Of a DNA stretch of 29,429 bases, positions 1 to 7,599 are shown piece by piece. The stretch is from Chitinophagaceae bacterium (GTDB lineage Bacteria > Bacteroidota > Bacteroidia > Chitinophagales > Chitinophagaceae), in contig JANXWM010000393.1 in the NCBI GenBank assembly GCA_025351145.1, forward strand, positions 1-29,429. Direction: 5' to 3'. The translations under genes were made by a program, and so were the position numbers. How positions within the stretch are numbered: the stretch's first letter is position 1; the number at the start of each line of letters is the position of its first letter. The notes under the pieces were generated by a model. The model ran no database searches. It worked only from the letters and a program-made list of their open reading frames with translations, and was not told the DNA's origin.

Positions 1-387
1 CTGGAAGATTGTAATTTCCCCATTTATTATGGCGGGCCTGTGCAAATGGATACTCTTCACTTTTTGCACCGCTGCCCCGACCTTATCAGCGATGGAGTAG
101 AAATTACCGACGGCATTTTCTGGGGTGGCAATTTTGAACAGCTTACCATCCTTATAAAAGAAAAACTCATCAATGAAAACCAGGTGCGGTTTTTTATTGG
201 CTACAGCGGCTGGGGCCAGGGGCAACTGGATGAAGAGCTTAAAGAAAAAAGCTGGCTTACCACCGATGGTAACCGAAAACTCGTGTTTCACAACAATGCC
301 GATCTTATCTGGAAAGATGCCTTAAAACAAATTGGCGGCGAATATGTACAGCTCATCAATTATCCTTTAGACCCGCAGATGAATTAA
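1..387 (+). CDS. AlgH/YqgE (UPF0301) family protein, 5'-truncated by the window edge
   Basis: The reading frame is open from base 1, so the gene starts upstream; 128 codons are visible and the family is usually about 180-190 residues, so about 55 N-terminal residues are missing. Visible family features are the GGPV segment (residues 11-14 of the visible part), the LHFLH segment, the stretch ITDGIFWGGNF, the glycine/tryptophan-rich FFIGYSGWGQGQL block, and a C-terminal region ending LINYPLDPQMN. AlgH/YqgE proteins are small cytosolic proteins of poorly defined function; the name comes from a Pseudomonas alginate regulator, a role that should not be assumed here. The ATG at 46 is internal, because the conserved sequence continues upstream of it. 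The stop codon is followed after 12 bp by repeat element 1. Confidence 0.85.
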   Translation: MEDCNFPIYYGGPVQMDTLHFLHRCPDLISDGVEITDGIFWGGNFEQLTILIKEKLINENQVRFFIGYSGWGQGQLDEELKEKSWLTTDGNRKLVFHNNADLIWKDALKQIGGEYVQLINYPLDPQMN

Positions 388-399
388 TCTTCTAAAACA

Positions 400-613
400 T
401 TTTTGTACCCGGCTTCAGGAATGCTATTGAGCATCCTTGCGTCGCACTCTTGTACTGCAGAATAGCTATGAGCTTTGGGCTGCACGCTGCAAGTTGCTGT
501 ATTTTTTGCCTGAGGCTTATAGCTTGCAGCCTGCAGCTGAATAATAATCCGAACGTACAAGAGTGCGACGCAAGAGGCGATCACCAATGAACCAATGCCC
601 GGGTCATAAAAAA
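400..613. repeat. Composite inverted-repeat element 1 (both arms)
   Basis: Left arm 400-455 starts with TTTTTGTACCCGGC and ends with the inner motif TTGCGTCGCACTCTTGTAC at 437-455. Right arm 555-613 starts with the exact complement GTACAAGAGTGCGACGCAA at 555-573 and ends near 601-613 with GGGTCATAAAAAA. The core of about 100 bp is rich in GCTGCA/TGCAGC and begins like the core of element 2 (GAATAnCT.TGAGCTTT.GGCTGC). It fills most of the 282-bp gap between the algH-like gene and mnmE. Confidence 0.9.
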
Positions 614-645
614 TTCTTTTCTGCTTTATCTATCCGCCTATCATT

Positions 646-653
646 TACTTTTG
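646..653 (+). promoter_or_regulatory. Possible -7 box for mnmE
   Basis: TACTTTTG matches the Bacteroidota -7 consensus TAnnTTTG and lies 16 bp before the mnmE start codon. No good -33 TTTG was seen at the expected distance, so the call is tentative. The box lies outside element 1, between its right end and the gene. Confidence 0.35.
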
Positions 654-669
654 AGGAAAGGAAAGAAAT

Positions 670-2052
670 ATGCTGGGTAAATTTTCGGGGTGGGATGATA
701 CGATTGCTGCACTTGCAACACCGCCGGGCATTGGCGCTATTGGCGTAGTAAGAATAAGCGGTAAAGAAGCACTGGCAATAGCGGATAAACTGTTTACTTC
801 AAAGAAAATTTCTTTACAGCCATCGCATACATTGCATGTAGGGGTTCTTACCTGCAATAATGTTGTGCTTGATGAAGTGGTGGTTGCTTTATTTAAGGGG
901 CCTAAATCTTATACAGGTGAAGATGTGATTGAGATTTCCTGTCACGGTTCACCATATATTCAGCAACAGGTATTGCAGGCTATTACAGCCAACGGCGCAA
1001 GACCTGCAAAGCCCGGGGAATTTACACAACGTGCATTTCTGAATGGTAAACTCGATCTTGCACAGGCAGAAGCAGTGGCAGACCTTATTGCAAGCAATAC
1101 AGAAGCCTCGAAGAAAGCGGCATTGAACACTATGCGTGGCGGTTTTTCTGATGCATTGAAATATATACGTGAACAACTGCTGAAGTTTGCCGCATTGATA
1201 GAACTGGAACTTGATTTTTCGCAGGAAGATGTGGAGTTTGCTGACAGAACGGCTTTGTATAAATTAGTTAGTGAAGCAGGCGTATCAATAAATAAACTGA
1301 TCAATTCTTTTCAGTTGGGTAATGTAATAAAGAATGGTGTAAGCGTTGCTATTATTGGCAAACCCAATGCGGGTAAATCTACCCTGCTTAATGCACTGCT
1401 GAATGATAACAGGGCCATTGTAAGTGATATACCGGGTACCACAAGAGATACAATTGAGGAAGTGATCAATATTGACGGTATTTTATTCAGGCTGATTGAT
1501 ACGGCAGGGATACGCCGGCATACACTCGATTCCATTGAAAGCGCCGGTATTGAACGCAGCCTTGAAAAAATGAAACAGGCAAATCTTGTACTGTATCTTT
1601 TTGATGCGGCTGATGATATTGCTGAATTAAAAAGCAGGGTAGCAGACATGCAGCAACAGCACATGAATTATCTTCTTGTTGCCAATAAAATTGACAGAAC
1701 AGGAGAAGCTGCCGCAAGAGAAAAGCTTAACGGTTTTGAAAAGATCATATTTATATCTGCAAAGGAGGGGCTGCATACTGAAGCATTAAAGGAACGCATG
1801 ACTGATGCTGTATTGCGGGGCCAGGTACAAACGGAAAGCAATATTGTTACAAATGCAAGGCATTACCATGCGTTAAAAGAAACAGCTTCTTCACTTGAAG
1901 AAATTAAAGCAGGATTGGATAATAACCTTCAAAGTGACCTGCTGGCGCTGGACATACGCCTCTGCCTGCATTACCTTGGCGAGATAACGGGGCAGGTAAC
2001 CAATGAGGATATGCTCGATTTTATTTTCAGTAAGTTTTGTATCGGAAAGTAA
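670..2052 (+). CDS. mnmE: MnmE, tRNA uridine-34 5-carboxymethylaminomethyl modification GTPase
   Basis: With MnmG this GTPase modifies the wobble uridine of several tRNAs in the cytosol. The 460-residue length is normal. The N-terminal folate-binding domain begins with DDTIAALATPPGIGAIGVVR, the typical MnmE start, which supports ATG 670; a purine-rich GAGGAAAGGAAAG precedes it. The inserted G domain shows G1 GKPNAGKS (residues 230-237), DIPGTTRDT, G3 DTAGI (277-281) and G4 NKID (339-342). The C-terminus is the invariant FCIGK with its catalytic cysteine. No defects were seen. The gene converges with the downstream SDR gene across a 57-bp gap with no repeat and no clear terminator. Confidence 0.97.
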   Translation: MLGKFSGWDDTIAALATPPGIGAIGVVRISGKEALAIADKLFTSKKISLQPSHTLHVGVLTCNNVVLDEVVVALFKGPKSYTGEDVIEISCHGSPYIQQQVLQAITANGARPAKPGEFTQRAFLNGKLDLAQAEAVADLIASNTEASKKAALNTMRGGFSDALKYIREQLLKFAALIELELDFSQEDVEFADRTALYKLVSEAGVSINKLINSFQLGNVIKNGVSVAIIGKPNAGKSTLLNALLNDNRAIVSDIPGTTRDTIEEVINIDGILFRLIDTAGIRRHTLDSIESAGIERSLEKMKQANLVLYLFDAADDIAELKSRVADMQQQHMNYLLVANKIDRTGEAAAREKLNGFEKIIFISAKEGLHTEALKERMTDAVLRGQVQTESNIVTNARHYHALKETASSLEEIKAGLDNNLQSDLLALDIRLCLHYLGEITGQVTNEDMLDFIFSKFCIGK

Positions 2053-2109
2053 CTAAGATTAGAACAAAATCGATACGGACGAATTGCTATTAGCCTCAAA
2101 AAATCTCAT

Positions 2110-2856
2110 TCAAAATCCTATTGCATTTCCACCATCAACAGGCAGCACAACTCCTGTTATATATTTTGCTGCTTCTGAAGCAAGAAACAAAGCCGCTTCA
2201 CCAATATCGGCGGGCTCGCCTAATTTCCCCATGGGTGTCCTTGACAGTACTTTTTGTTTTCTCTCAGCATCACTATCTAATGCTTTTGCCGACATATCAG
2301 TTGCAATAAAACCGGGTGCTATGCAATTAACACGAATCCCTTTTGGTGACAACTCTACAGCCATCGCTTTCGTCATTCCTTCAATGGCTGATTTTGAGGC
2401 GGTATATGCAATCACTTTTGGTAAACCATACTGCGCTGCCATAGAGCTGATATTGATAATACAGCCATGGTCCTTTTTCAACATTTCTTTCACTACTTCT
2501 CTCGACATTGCAAACACTGCAGAAAGATTTGTGTGTATTATTTTTTGAAACTCTTCGTCGCTAACTTCCGTAAAATATTTTTTTAAATTGATGCCTGCAT
2601 TGTTCACCAAAATATCAATAACGCCAAATTGTTTAATTACATTTTCAATTAGCGCAGGAATTGCAGGTAAGTTGGTTAAATCAAAACAAAACGGCACACA
2701 TAATGCTCCCAATTTTTCTTTCGCACGATCCAGTTTTTGTTCATCGCGTCCTACTATAATTGTAGTAATGTTATGTTCTGTAAATGTTTGTGCAATTGCA
2801 AATCCAATTCCCGAACCACCGCCGGTAACTATTGCTATTTTATTTTCGTTTGCCAT
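2110..2856 (-). CDS. Short-chain dehydrogenase/reductase (FabG/gluconate-5-dehydrogenase type)
   Basis: This is a classical SDR of 248 residues, a typical length. It has the NAD(P)-binding motif TGGGSGIG at residues 11-18, NNAG at 85-88, the catalytic Asn at 110, Ser138, and Tyr151-x3-Lys155 (YTASK), followed by the PGFIATDM loop and the C-terminal VLPVDGG segment. No signal peptide is seen, so it should be cytosolic. Sequence style resembles 3-oxoacyl-ACP reductase FabG and the gluconate/deoxygluconate dehydrogenases, which cannot be separated by eye. It lies on the same strand as, and downstream of, the GH67 alpha-glucuronidase, so a role in uronate or aldonate metabolism is plausible but only inferred. 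Element 2 separates the two genes, so co-transcription is uncertain. Confidence 0.9.
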   Translation of the reverse strand: MANENKIAIVTGGGSGIGFAIAQTFTEHNITTIIVGRDEQKLDRAKEKLGALCVPFCFDLTNLPAIPALIENVIKQFGVIDILVNNAGINLKKYFTEVSDEEFQKIIHTNLSAVFAMSREVVKEMLKKDHGCIINISSMAAQYGLPKVIAYTASKSAIEGMTKAMAVELSPKGIRVNCIAPGFIATDMSAKALDSDAERKQKVLSRTPMGKLGEPADIGEAALFLASEAAKYITGVVLPVDGGNAIGF

Positions 2857-2883
2857 TTTTATTTTGTTTTTATGTTATGGTTA

Positions 2884-3076
2884 TTTTTTTGAACCCGGCT
2901 ATAATGCTGCTATGAAGCTTCTCTTGCGTCGCACTCTTGTACTAAAGAATAACTCTGAGCTTTTGGCTGCGGTTATAAGTTACGTTGGTTTGTCCGCAGC
3001 CTGATCATTATAGTTCCGAACGTATAAGTGAGTGACACAACAGGCGATGCTATGTAAACAAAAAGCTCGTCCCCAA
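2884..3076. repeat. Composite inverted-repeat element 2 (both arms, right arm variant)
   Basis: Left arm 2884-2942 has outer TTTTTTTGAACCCGGC, TATGAAGCTTC, then the inner TTGCGTCGCACTCTTGTAC at 2924-2942. The right inner motif at 3022-3040 is the divergent GTATAAGTGAGTGACACAA, which recurs almost exactly in element 11. The right arm continues with the B-type sequence ACAGGCGATGC and ends near CGTCCCCAA (about 3069-3076), 7 bp from the GH67 stop codon. Confidence 0.85.
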
Positions 3077-3083
3077 TTTTTTT

Positions 3084-5240
3084 TTACTGGTTTCCTCCAA
3101 TACCCGGCGCATAAGGAAATTGCAAGCCTTCATAATATTCCAAACTTTTATCAGGTTGCTCAAAACCTTTTGGTACCGGCATCTTAGAAAACGTTTGAAA
3201 ATACAGCACACATGCATTGCGCCACCACACTGCTTCTTTTTCCTGTATGGTTAATAACATCTTTACCTGTTCAAAACGCTCGTCATCAATAACGCCTTGT
3301 AAGTTATTCCATGAACGTTGCATCCATCGCACAGAATCTACGCCGGCATAATATTTATAACACAATTCATCCCACAAACTTCTTCCGGAATTTATTTTAA
3401 AATTCCATGGCACATGATGAAACCAGAGCAAATATTTTTCATCGCATGTATTTATATCTTCAAATTTTTTGCTCACTTCGGGTGCATACTGCGATAGTGC
3501 ATTGCTTCCCGTTGCAGTTCTGTCGAATCCTATTCCTGCAGTATCTGCTTTATGAAAATATGTTGGGTTCCAGTCCGCTCGTGTTGCAGTATTATACCAG
3601 GGCGCTGGTCCATAATGGTGACTATAACCCATGATATGATGCAAGCCAAGCGGTGTCATATAATCAACAGTTGTTTCTCTTGATGCAAGCATCATTGTTT
3701 TTACGGTGTCAACAAAACGTTTGTCGTTTATAAATGTCTGGCGTATCCATTCATCTGCAATTTGCGCCGAAGTAAGATCATGGTTCCATGCCAATCTTCC
3801 AAATGCATACCAGTTAGCTTGTGCAAAAGGATGACCTGTCCAGTTAATATCATTACCAATATTTGAAACAGCCGACATTCCTGAAATGCTGTGATTATCT
3901 AATGAGCCATCAATCACTTTTGAAACAAAAGATCCTTGTCCTTTTGCATAAGTATCTGCATCGAGGCATTCTTTAAAAAGCGGCGCTAAAAAAACAAGAT
4001 GCGTAGAAAAGCCAAGGTATTCCTGCGTTAACTGAAACTCAGTCATTACCTGTGTCTGCGGCATTGCACCAAACAATGGATGAAAGGGTTCGCGTGGCTG
4101 AAAATCTATCGGTCCGTTTTTTACCTGTATCAAAACATTCTTTCTGAACTTTCCATCAAGCGGTTTAAACTCATTGTAAGCCTGTTTAAAACGGTCGTCA
4201 ATAGTGTCGTTACTGTACACAAATGCCCGCCAGATTACAATACCATTATGCGGAGCCAAAGCATCGGCAAGCATATTGGCGCCATCAGCATGTGTTCTGT
4301 TATAATTCTGCGGACCCGGTTGTCCTTCTGAATTTGCTTTCACCAAAAACCCACCAAAGTCAGGAATGTATTGGTATATCTCATCGGCTTTTTGTTTCCA
4401 CCATTTTTGTACTTGTTCATCAAGTGGATCAGCAGTTTTTAATCCGCCAATTTCTATTGGTGCGCTAAAGCGTGCTGATAAAAATATTTTTATGCCGTAA
4501 GGACGAAACACATTTGCAAGTGCTGCAACTTTTATTAAATAATCTTTTGTAAGAATGGTTGCATTTGCATTTACATTATTCAATGCAACTGCGTTAATAC
4601 CAATCGAAGCATTCGCTCTTGCATAATCTATATAACGCCTGTCAATATAATCGGGCAGCTTTTGCCAGTTCCATATTGACATGCCTGCATAACCGCGTTC
4701 AACTGTTCTGTTTAAATTATCCCAATGATCAAGCATACGCAATTGAACGGATGGTGCACTGACAATAGAAAGATGCTGAATAGTTTGATGTGTTTGCAAT
4801 AAGCGAAGAAAATGAAAGCAGCCATACAAAGCGCCCACATCTGTATTGCCGGCAATTACAATAATGTTTTTTTCATTCCTTTTTACTGTTTTAATTACAA
4901 AACCTTCTTTACCAATTTTATTAAAAGTATCATTTGAAATGAGTGAATGAATAATTGAATCGGCAGCAGCGCCTATAAGTACAATACCGTTGTCAATTTT
5001 ATCTTGCAACTGTATTTTCTTATCAAGTAAACCTTGCAAATCATTTAGTAATTCTTCTTTTGCAGCATTCAATGTTGGAGAAGTACGGGTAAATTGAATG
5101 GAAGAAATTGCATTCCTGTATTCCTGTAATAATTTGCTGTTATCAATTTTATCGTAGCGTAACCACAAACGATAACCGTCTTCTGCATGAAGCGTATAAA
5201 CCGTAAGACAACAGTAAAGAAGAACAAAATATTTTTTCAT
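3084..5240 (-). CDS. GH67 alpha-glucuronidase (exported)
   Basis: GH67 enzymes remove 4-O-methylglucuronic acid from the non-reducing end of glucurono-xylooligosaccharides. The chosen start (ATG at 5240, 718 residues) gives the signal peptide MKKYFVLLYCCLTVYTLHA; the longer frame to 5318 only adds non-conserved residues. The N-terminal alpha/beta domain is followed by a TIM barrel. The strongly conserved ANSEGQPGP block contains the likely general acid Glu305, and Asp379 (GPIDFQPREPFHP) and Glu407 (TQEYLG) fit the two carboxylates of the family in spacing (about 74 and 28 residues, close to 73 and 28 in Cellvibrio GlcA67A as I recall it). The C-terminal helical region has conserved LWFHHVPW. 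Nearby CE15 and GH3 genes fit glucuronoxylan breakdown. No defects seen. Confidence 0.95.
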   Translation of the reverse strand: MKKYFVLLYCCLTVYTLHAEDGYRLWLRYDKIDNSKLLQEYRNAISSIQFTRTSPTLNAAKEELLNDLQGLLDKKIQLQDKIDNGIVLIGAAADSIIHSLISNDTFNKIGKEGFVIKTVKRNEKNIIVIAGNTDVGALYGCFHFLRLLQTHQTIQHLSIVSAPSVQLRMLDHWDNLNRTVERGYAGMSIWNWQKLPDYIDRRYIDYARANASIGINAVALNNVNANATILTKDYLIKVAALANVFRPYGIKIFLSARFSAPIEIGGLKTADPLDEQVQKWWKQKADEIYQYIPDFGGFLVKANSEGQPGPQNYNRTHADGANMLADALAPHNGIVIWRAFVYSNDTIDDRFKQAYNEFKPLDGKFRKNVLIQVKNGPIDFQPREPFHPLFGAMPQTQVMTEFQLTQEYLGFSTHLVFLAPLFKECLDADTYAKGQGSFVSKVIDGSLDNHSISGMSAVSNIGNDINWTGHPFAQANWYAFGRLAWNHDLTSAQIADEWIRQTFINDKRFVDTVKTMMLASRETTVDYMTPLGLHHIMGYSHHYGPAPWYNTATRADWNPTYFHKADTAGIGFDRTATGSNALSQYAPEVSKKFEDINTCDEKYLLWFHHVPWNFKINSGRSLWDELCYKYYAGVDSVRWMQRSWNNLQGVIDDERFEQVKMLLTIQEKEAVWWRNACVLYFQTFSKMPVPKGFEQPDKSLEYYEGLQFPYAPGIGGNQ

Positions 5241-5399
5241 ACAGAAGAAATAATCGTTGTTATAAGGAGCCTGTAAAAATATAAAAATATTTTTTGTGCA
5301 TACCAGGAGCTTTCTCAATTATACTTTCCACTGTATAAAACTGCGCAATGAATGTAATGCCGGCTGCATGTGCCGAAGCATAATACAACAGTAAAAGAG

Positions 5400-5415
5400 C
5401 CCCACCAGGGTGGGG
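5400..5415. repeat. Small GC-rich palindrome inside element 3
   Basis: CCCCACC-AG-GGTGGGG is a 7-bp perfect stem with a two-base loop. It lies in the divergent GH67/CE15 intergenic region, in the likely core of element 3. Confidence 0.6.
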
Positions 5416-5446
5416 ACGGAAGTTTAACCAGGATTTTACAGTTGAG

Positions 5447-5542
5447 TGTATTGGCTGTTGAAAGTCCATTCATATTATACAGTACAAGAGTGCGACGCAA
5501 CGGAAGTTTAATAGTAGCAATATAGCCCGGTTCATAAAAAAA
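5447..5542. repeat. Composite repeat element 3 (right arm plus part of core)
   Basis: The inner motif GTACAAGAGTGCGACGCAA is at 5482-5500. The right arm runs through CGGAAGTTTAATAGTAGC to the outer end GCCCGGTTCATAAAAAAA (about 5525-5542). No left inner motif is present upstream; a possible remnant of a left outer end is the T-run and CCAGGAGCTT near 5291-5312. The core includes TGTATTGGCTGTTGAAAG (5447-5464), which occurs as its exact complement in element 4 (7262-7279). Confidence 0.8.
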
Positions 5543-5603
5543 CATTGCATATTTTTATGCAGCGCAAAGTATATATTCGTATCGAAAACAAAAGTATCTG
5601 CGA

Positions 5604-5762
5604 ATGATACAGCTGCCTGTCTTGTTTTTTTGCTGCATGCTATATGGCGCAATTGCTGCACAGGTAACACTTCCGCGACTAATCAGCGACAGTATGATTT
5701 TGCAAAGAGATATAAAGGTAAAGGTATGGGGATGGGCATCACCATTTGAAGCGATACAATGA
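5604..5762 (+). pseudogene. Truncated N-terminus of a sialate/acetylxylan O-acetylesterase-like protein
   Basis: This short frame encodes 52 residues: a signal peptide (MIQLPVLFFCCMLYGAIAAQ) and then VTLPRLISDSMILQRD and KVKVWGWASPFE. That closely matches the usual opening of Bacteroidota proteins annotated as sialate O-acetylesterase, where VxLPxLxSDxMVLQRD and WGWAxPGE follow the signal peptide; full proteins have about 450-700 residues. Here the frame stops directly after the first motif block, and the next 48 bp lead into the CE15 gene, so nearly all of the enzyme is gone, including the SGNH catalytic domain. Relatives remove acetyl groups from xylan or sialic acid, which fits between a GH67 and a CE15 gene. 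It is most likely the relic of a deleted gene; expression as a short exported peptide cannot be excluded. Confidence 0.75.
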
Positions 5763-5810
5763 CTATTTATAATTGACCTATTCATTAATTACCGATAAAA
5801 TTATTTCACG

Positions 5811-7178
5811 ATGAAAAAATTTGCCTGCCTTATTTTTCTCACAATATTCATCATATCAAAAAGCTATACTCAATTTAAATTATCTCCGGAACAACAACGC
5901 AGTTGGGACAGTCTTCAGCAACTAACGCAACAGGATTATAAAATAATGTTGAAGCAATTGCATATTGATTCTACAAGACCCGGACCTTCAGGAAATCCGC
6001 AGGCGCCAAACGCCGCAAATGCAGATGAGTTAAAGGTTCCGGCTTACACATTGCCTGATGCGCTTGCGCTTAAGAACGGACAAAAAGTAACCAACGCAAA
6101 CACATGGTGGCAAAAACGCAGACCCGAAATTGTTGAAGATTTTGACAAAGAAATGTATGGAAGGGTGCCTGCAAAAACGCCAAAAGTAAACTGGCAGGTA
6201 GTGAGCACAACAGATACAACTGTATATGGAATAGCAGCGGTAAAAAAAGAATTGCTTGGTCATGTTGACAATTCATCTTACCCGCAAATAAAAGTTGATA
6301 TACCACTCACATTGGTGGTTCCTGCAAATGCAAAAAAACCGGTTCCGGTTGTTATGGAATTTGCATTTGTTTTTCCGCCGGGCTTCAAACTTCCGCCCGA
6401 TACTTCAAAGAATCAACCAATGCCCTGGCAGCAACAGGTGTTGGCAAATGGCTGGGCTTATGCACTTATTATTCCTGCGGCTTCCCAGGCAGATAATGGT
6501 GCAGGATTAACGCAGGGCATCATTGGTTTGGTAAACAAAGGTGAACCACGCAAGCCAGATGACTGGGGCACATTGCGTGCATGGGCATGGGGCGCAAGCC
6601 GTGCCATAGATTATTTTGAAACCGATAAATTGATAGATGCAAAAAAGATTGCGATAGAAGGACTTTCGCGTTACGGCAAAGCGGCGCTTGTTGCTATAGC
6701 TTATGAGCCGCGCATCGCGATTGGGTTTATTGGTTCATCCGGTGCAGGCGGTGCAAAAGTTTTGCGTCATGTTTTTGGCGAGCAGGTAGAGAATCTTGCA
6801 TCATCCGGCGAGTACCATTGGTTTGCCGGAAATTTTATTAAGTATGCAGGTCCCTTAACGCAAAACGATTTGCCTGTTGATGCTCATGAATTGATTGCTT
6901 TGTGTGCGCCACGTCCGGTATTTATCAGTGTTGGTTCGCCCAAAGTGGAAGGGCAATGGATCGATGCAAAAGGCATGTTTCTCGCCGCCGTTTCTGCCGG
7001 GCCGGTTTATAAGCTTTTAGGTAAAAAAGATATGGGAACAACGGAGATGCCAGCTATTGAATCGGCGTTGATTGATGGAGACATTGCATTTCGTCAGCAT
7101 AGCGGCGGACATACTACAGCTCCCAACTGGGCAACGTTCCTGATGTTTGCAAATAAATATTTTACAACTAATAAGTGA
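5811..7178 (+). CDS. CE15-like glucuronoyl esterase (exported alpha/beta hydrolase)
   Basis: CE15 enzymes cleave the ester bond between lignin alcohols and the 4-O-methylglucuronic acid side chains of xylan. The 455-residue protein has a signal peptide (MKKFACLIFLTIFIISKSYT-Q), an N-terminal extension of about 80 residues, then the alpha/beta hydrolase fold. The nucleophile elbow is GLSRYGK with Ser286, matching the CE15 pattern G-x-S-R-x-G-K, and the likely catalytic His is His434 in HSGGHTTAPNW. Where canonical enzymes have a catalytic Glu just after the nucleophile region, this protein has SSGAGG (309-314) with no acidic residue. Glu380 or Asp385, in the loop after the LCAPRPVFIS strand, are candidate replacement acids. 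The neighbouring GH67 gene, which acts on the same side chain, supports the assignment. Confidence 0.88.
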   Translation: MKKFACLIFLTIFIISKSYTQFKLSPEQQRSWDSLQQLTQQDYKIMLKQLHIDSTRPGPSGNPQAPNAANADELKVPAYTLPDALALKNGQKVTNANTWWQKRRPEIVEDFDKEMYGRVPAKTPKVNWQVVSTTDTTVYGIAAVKKELLGHVDNSSYPQIKVDIPLTLVVPANAKKPVPVVMEFAFVFPPGFKLPPDTSKNQPMPWQQQVLANGWAYALIIPAASQADNGAGLTQGIIGLVNKGEPRKPDDWGTLRAWAWGASRAIDYFETDKLIDAKKIAIEGLSRYGKAALVAIAYEPRIAIGFIGSSGAGGAKVLRHVFGEQVENLASSGEYHWFAGNFIKYAGPLTQNDLPVDAHELIALCAPRPVFISVGSPKVEGQWIDAKGMFLAAVSAGPVYKLLGKKDMGTTEMPAIESALIDGDIAFRQHSGGHTTAPNWATFLMFANKYFTTNK

Positions 7179-7183
7179 TAGAT

Positions 7184-7470
7184 ATTTTTTTTGAACCGAA
7201 CTGTATTGCTGCTATTAAACATTCGTTGCGTCGCACACTTGTACAGGTAGAAATAATTGAGCTTTCAACAGCCAATACATCCAGCTGCTAAATCTGGATC
7301 AACTGAATTTGCGTAGAAAATGACTTGCTGACTTTTTATTTATTTGCTGCTTCTGGTTACTAAAGATTATACTTCACTACCCGTGCTTTTGTTCAACCCA
7401 TATTCTGCAGATGAAAGGATTGCGACGCAACGATGCTGCTATGGAATGCCTGTGCTGGTATTATAAAATG
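7184..7470. repeat. Composite inverted-repeat element 4 (right arm degenerate)
   Basis: The left arm begins 5 bp after the CE15 stop with TTTTTTTTGAACCG, continues with TGCTGCTAT, and holds the inner variant TTGCGTCGCACACTTGTAC at 7226-7244. The right inner motif at 7412-7430 keeps only ATTGCGACGCAA, and the right outer end is degraded. The core of about 167 bp contains CTTTCAACAGCCAATACA (7262-7279), the exact complement of a core piece in element 3. I see no gene in the rest of the 421-bp gap. Confidence 0.8.
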
Positions 7471-7599
7471 TATAATGAATAATCAGGTAAACCTGATCAA
7501 AATCACCTCATCATCTATTCTTCGTCATTTAATTCATTTCCCACGGTAACTACTTTCGTATTGTAATGTTTTCATTTTATTGAAGTGTAAATAAATCTT

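Noticed and set aside
2084..2548. 154-residue plus-strand reading frame
   Set aside because: It overlaps the SDR gene on the other strand, whose motifs are complete; it is a shadow frame.
3084..5318. Longer start for the GH67 gene at 5318
   Set aside because: The start at 5240 gives a clean signal peptide; the extra 26 residues interrupt that logic and are not family-like.
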